Origin: Flavobacteriales bacterium UBA979
GTDB lineage: Bacteria > Bacteroidota > Bacteroidia > Flavobacteriales_D > Sanyastnellaceae
NCBI GenBank assembly: GCA_002292325.1
Contig: DBBR01000089.1
Coordinates: 1 to 8,110 of the forward strand
Direction of reading: 5' to 3'
Length of the DNA: 8,110 bases
In this document: in pieces, positions 5,997 to 8,110 of the stretch
Numbering within the stretch: position 1 is the first letter of the stretch
Layout: the number at the start of each line of letters is the position of its first letter
Position numbers and translations under genes: made by a program
The notes under the pieces: generated by a model
The model's input: the letters and a program-made list of their open reading frames with translations, nothing else
Told to the model about the DNA's origin: nothing
The model's database searches: none

Positions 5997-8008
5997 GTGT
6001 AGGTGGATTGATCGATGCGAGGATTTAGTTCGATGGATTCGATGGTAAGCTGCATCTGTTGGTTGTTGGAGCGTTGTGCAATTTGCGTTGGAAATTTCAG
6101 GTCACCAAAGGATTGGTAATTTCCATATTCAGTGGATAGCATAACCGGGCCAGTGGGTCCTGATCGCTCTTCAAGGGCCCGCATCAATAAATAAGATTGC
6201 GCATCGAAAAACAACGACTGTTCAAGTTTCCCATCGCGGCGGAGTTCCATGACGATCAATTCTGCACCGTCGCGTTGCGTCGTTCCGACGATTTCGCCCG
6301 AAAGGCCGAGGTCTTCGAGATGAAGCAAATGTGCTGCATAGAGGCTGTGTTCATACCGCCGATATTCGGAGGAATTCATGGGGCGTTGTTGTCCCATTTG
6401 GATGGAGATACCTTGGTGAGGAGTTAGGATGTATTCCATCATCGCTTGACCCTCCATTGAATACGTTATTCGGCTCCCAGTGCCATACGTCTCTGAAATG
6501 TTCACGGCCATCTCCATGGCTCCTCCAGCGACGACCTTACCTCTGCGCCTGGCGGACCGAAGGCGCTCAAAAGAATCCAAACCGCCGCAAGCCTCGTAAT
6601 AGTACTCGATGAGTTCGAGGGGGCGCAATCCCTCAGGGACGGGGCCGTAGTTACTCAATTGACGCCCCATGTGATCGAAGAATTTAAGCTCATCCGCTGC
6701 ACTGAATTCGCGAGCTATATCTTCCAGTTTCTCTTGGTTGCCATCCAAGATCACGTAGAGGTTTTCAGGCCTCAAATAGTTGATGGCAACACGTTGAAGG
6801 TCGGTTGCGTCAATCGATTGAACGATTGAATCAAGGTGGTTGATGTGCTGAAGCCAATTCACATCATGGGGATCAATGTGCCGCGCGGATTGATTGGGCC
6901 AATTCCGATGGAGAGCGGTTTGATTCTGAATAAACGTTGTACGTAATTCAAGCAATGAACTGTCGCTCATTGCGCGCTGTGTCATTTGGCGCATAGCACG
7001 CAATATGCGTTTCACCTCAACGGCTGCGCTGGATGGTGTTGATTCCCATCCAGCAGTTAGTGAACCGATGATTGGATCGGTGGTGAGTTCGAAGGACGCT
7101 GGAATGGATTGACTCAAATTGAATTCAATCATCTTGAGGGTGAGCGCATCGGCGTGTTCCGGCTTCATCCTGATTATGTGAGCTAGGCACACTTGCACCG
7201 TATCTGAATCCCGATTGATCATGGCGGACTCCATGTTCCGAGGCTGACTGGGAGTGGAGACGGCAGATGCTTGAATTGGGTGAGCCGGCCAACGTTCAAG
7301 TTGGGTTAACCAAGCGCTCGGAATGTGATCTGTGTCGAAGGGTGTGAACCAATAAAACTGGCTGTTATTCGGATGCCAATAGGATGCATGGTGGGCGCGT
7401 ATGTCCGAGTCTGTGATGGCTTGGATTGTTTCAGGAAAATCAAGTTCGCCGTACGGATGCTGGGCGGTGAAGAGCAACTGGGCCTTGACGCGGTCCATTG
7501 TGTGATCAGCAGGAGTGTTTACCTCATTCCATTCCTCCAACCAACGGTTTTGAACCATCGGCCAGGTCGCTTTCGATGGGGGGAACATGATGGCATCAAA
7601 AAAGTCTTGACTCCAACCAAAAGAGGTGGTGTCCAACGGCCCTTGGATGCAAGCTCCGTCCGGATCAATGCGCCACGTGGCACAATCTGTCCAGGCGGTG
7701 CTATCAAGGGATAGTTTCTGGGATACACACCGAGCCATGCCTTCCCCTGTTCCTGCCTTTTTTAATTCTAGAGCTGGCTTAAAGGACCAATTGACGACGA
7801 GCGTAGAAGCAGTGAATGCATTCGATCGGACATGTGTAAACTCGAGGTCATTGGACAATGTCTGAGACGATACAAAAATGCGGGGTCCATCCTGGTGGGC
7901 AATATCCATCTGTGCCAGGTTGTTTTGCCCTTGTGCGACAGAGACGGTGACGGTGACGTTGACGAGCGTGAAAACGACCAAGAAAACGACCAAGAAATCG
8001 AGCCTCAT
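5987..8008 (-). CDS. Exported M16-peptidase-like protein lacking the zinc motif, with LolA-like C-terminal domain
   Basis: A cleavable signal peptide is visible (hydrophobic residues 5-25, likely cut after A25 in VSVA/QG), so the protein should be periplasmic or outer-membrane associated. Residues about 45-440 follow the two-lobe M16 pattern. The clearest sign is QHPYGELDFPETIQAITDSD (183-202) followed by ASYWHPNNSQFYWF (208-221). Where active M16 enzymes carry HxxEH, this protein has GTGEGMARCVSQKL (86-99) with no histidine, and I find no HxxEH elsewhere, so it is probably catalytically inactive. Such proteins often pair with an active M16 partner, which is not in view. Residues about 465-673 (EYYYEACGGLDSFERLRS, then beta-rich sequence ending STYTWE) resemble the LolA/lipoprotein-sorting-like domain attached to Bacteroidota M16 proteins. 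An in-frame TAA two codons upstream of 8008 supports this start. The gene overlaps ftsE by 4 or 10 bases. Confidence 0.75.
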   Translation of the reverse strand: MRLDFLVVFLVVFTLVNVTVTVSVAQGQNNLAQMDIAHQDGPRIFVSSQTLSNDLEFTHVRSNAFTASTLVVNWSFKPALELKKAGTGEGMARCVSQKLSLDSTAWTDCATWRIDPDGACIQGPLDTTSFGWSQDFFDAIMFPPSKATWPMVQNRWLEEWNEVNTPADHTMDRVKAQLLFTAQHPYGELDFPETIQAITDSDIRAHHASYWHPNNSQFYWFTPFDTDHIPSAWLTQLERWPAHPIQASAVSTPSQPRNMESAMINRDSDTVQVCLAHIIRMKPEHADALTLKMIEFNLSQSIPASFELTTDPIIGSLTAGWESTPSSAAVEVKRILRAMRQMTQRAMSDSSLLELRTTFIQNQTALHRNWPNQSARHIDPHDVNWLQHINHLDSIVQSIDATDLQRVAINYLRPENLYVILDGNQEKLEDIAREFSAADELKFFDHMGRQLSNYGPVPEGLRPLELIEYYYEACGGLDSFERLRSARRRGKVVAGGAMEMAVNISETYGTGSRITYSMEGQAMMEYILTPHQGISIQMGQQRPMNSSEYRRYEHSLYAAHLLHLEDLGLSGEIVGTTQRDGAELIVMELRRDGKLEQSLFFDAQSYLLMRALEERSGPTGPVMLSTEYGNYQSFGDLKFPTQIAQRSNNQQMQLTIESIELNPRIDQSTYTWE
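7970..7993 (-). repeat. Exact 12-base tandem duplication in the signal peptide
   Basis: Two adjacent perfect copies (plus strand gaaaacgaccaa) encode FLVV twice in the hydrophobic core of the M16-like protein's signal peptide. Next to it, 7945-7962 shows a period-6 run (cggtga, cggtga, cgttga) giving the VTVTV stretch. Both lengthen the hydrophobic core without shifting the frame. Confidence 0.8.
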
Positions 8009-8030
8009 GAGTTAGAATTCTATTATGGTT

Positions 8031-8092
8031 CGAAGATAAGGTGAGCGGAACGGAGGCAAGCGCATTATATTCGGGAAGTGAAAGCATTTCAA
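8031..8092 (-). promoter_or_regulatory. Candidate promoter region for the M16-like/ftsE/GT2 operon
   Basis: The roughly 100 bases upstream of the 8008 start hold two competing signals on the minus strand. One is TTGAAA (8092-8087), 17 bases, TATAAT (8069-8064), close to the E. coli sigma-70 consensus, giving a leader of about 50 bases. The other fits the Bacteroidota housekeeping pattern: CTTG (8060-8057), 18 bases, TATCTTCG (8038-8031), one mismatch from TAnnTTTG, giving a leader of about 20 bases. No Shine-Dalgarno is evident before the ATG. I see no gene or other clear structure in 8009-8110. Confidence 0.42.
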
Positions 8093-8110
8093 TTATCAAA
8101 AAACCGATGG

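Noticed and set aside
1..8110. Mobile element, CRISPR array, toxin-antitoxin or phage defence system
   Set aside because: No transposase, integrase, spaced repeats, small paired toxin genes or defence-type domains are visible. The window is filled by metabolic and envelope genes with uniform-looking composition.

Overview
The window reads as ordinary, gene-dense bacterial chromosome, most likely from a Bacteroidota member. Flavobacteriales-like is my best guess, from remembered family resemblance rather than a search. Supporting points are: a GT2 glycosyltransferase fused to a polyprenyl-sugar-transferase-like membrane scaffold; a 'SNDLxxDQRV' GT4 glycosyltransferase; an FtsE of the type with 'VFQDFxLLxDR'; an M16-like protein with a LolA-like C-terminal domain; and start codons without clear Shine-Dalgarno sequences. 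Base composition looks moderate, with no obvious island-like shift.

Layout. Positions 1-4555 carry four plus-strand genes packed as one probable operon. They are the 3' part of a GT2 fusion protein (open at the left edge), a lipoyl-dependent E2 acyltransferase of a 2-oxoacid dehydrogenase complex (14-base overlap), a DEDDh 3'-5' exonuclease (3-base gap) and a GT4-type glycosyltransferase (12-base gap). Positions 4552-8008 carry three minus-strand genes, read from right to left: an exported M16-peptidase-like protein that lacks the zinc motif, FtsE, and a WcaE-like GT2 glycosyltransferase. Each of these overlaps the next by a few bases. The two gene sets converge tail to tail and share four bases (4552-4555). 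A possible plus-strand terminator hairpin lies across that point. About 100 bases at the right edge hold candidate promoters for the minus-strand set.

How the genes fit together. Three of seven genes are glycosyltransferases, FtsE acts in cell division and envelope remodelling, and the M16-like protein is exported, so the region leans towards envelope work. The E2 and the exonuclease look like housekeeping passengers of the plus-strand operon. I see no tRNA, rRNA, CRISPR array, insertion sequence, phage or defence locus. The most unusual points are the apparently dead M16 protein coupled to ftsE, the GT2 protein with a sugar-transferase-like tail lacking its catalytic core, ftsE without ftsX nearby, and three separate exact 12-base tandem duplications, each adding a tetrapeptide in a permissive protein segment.
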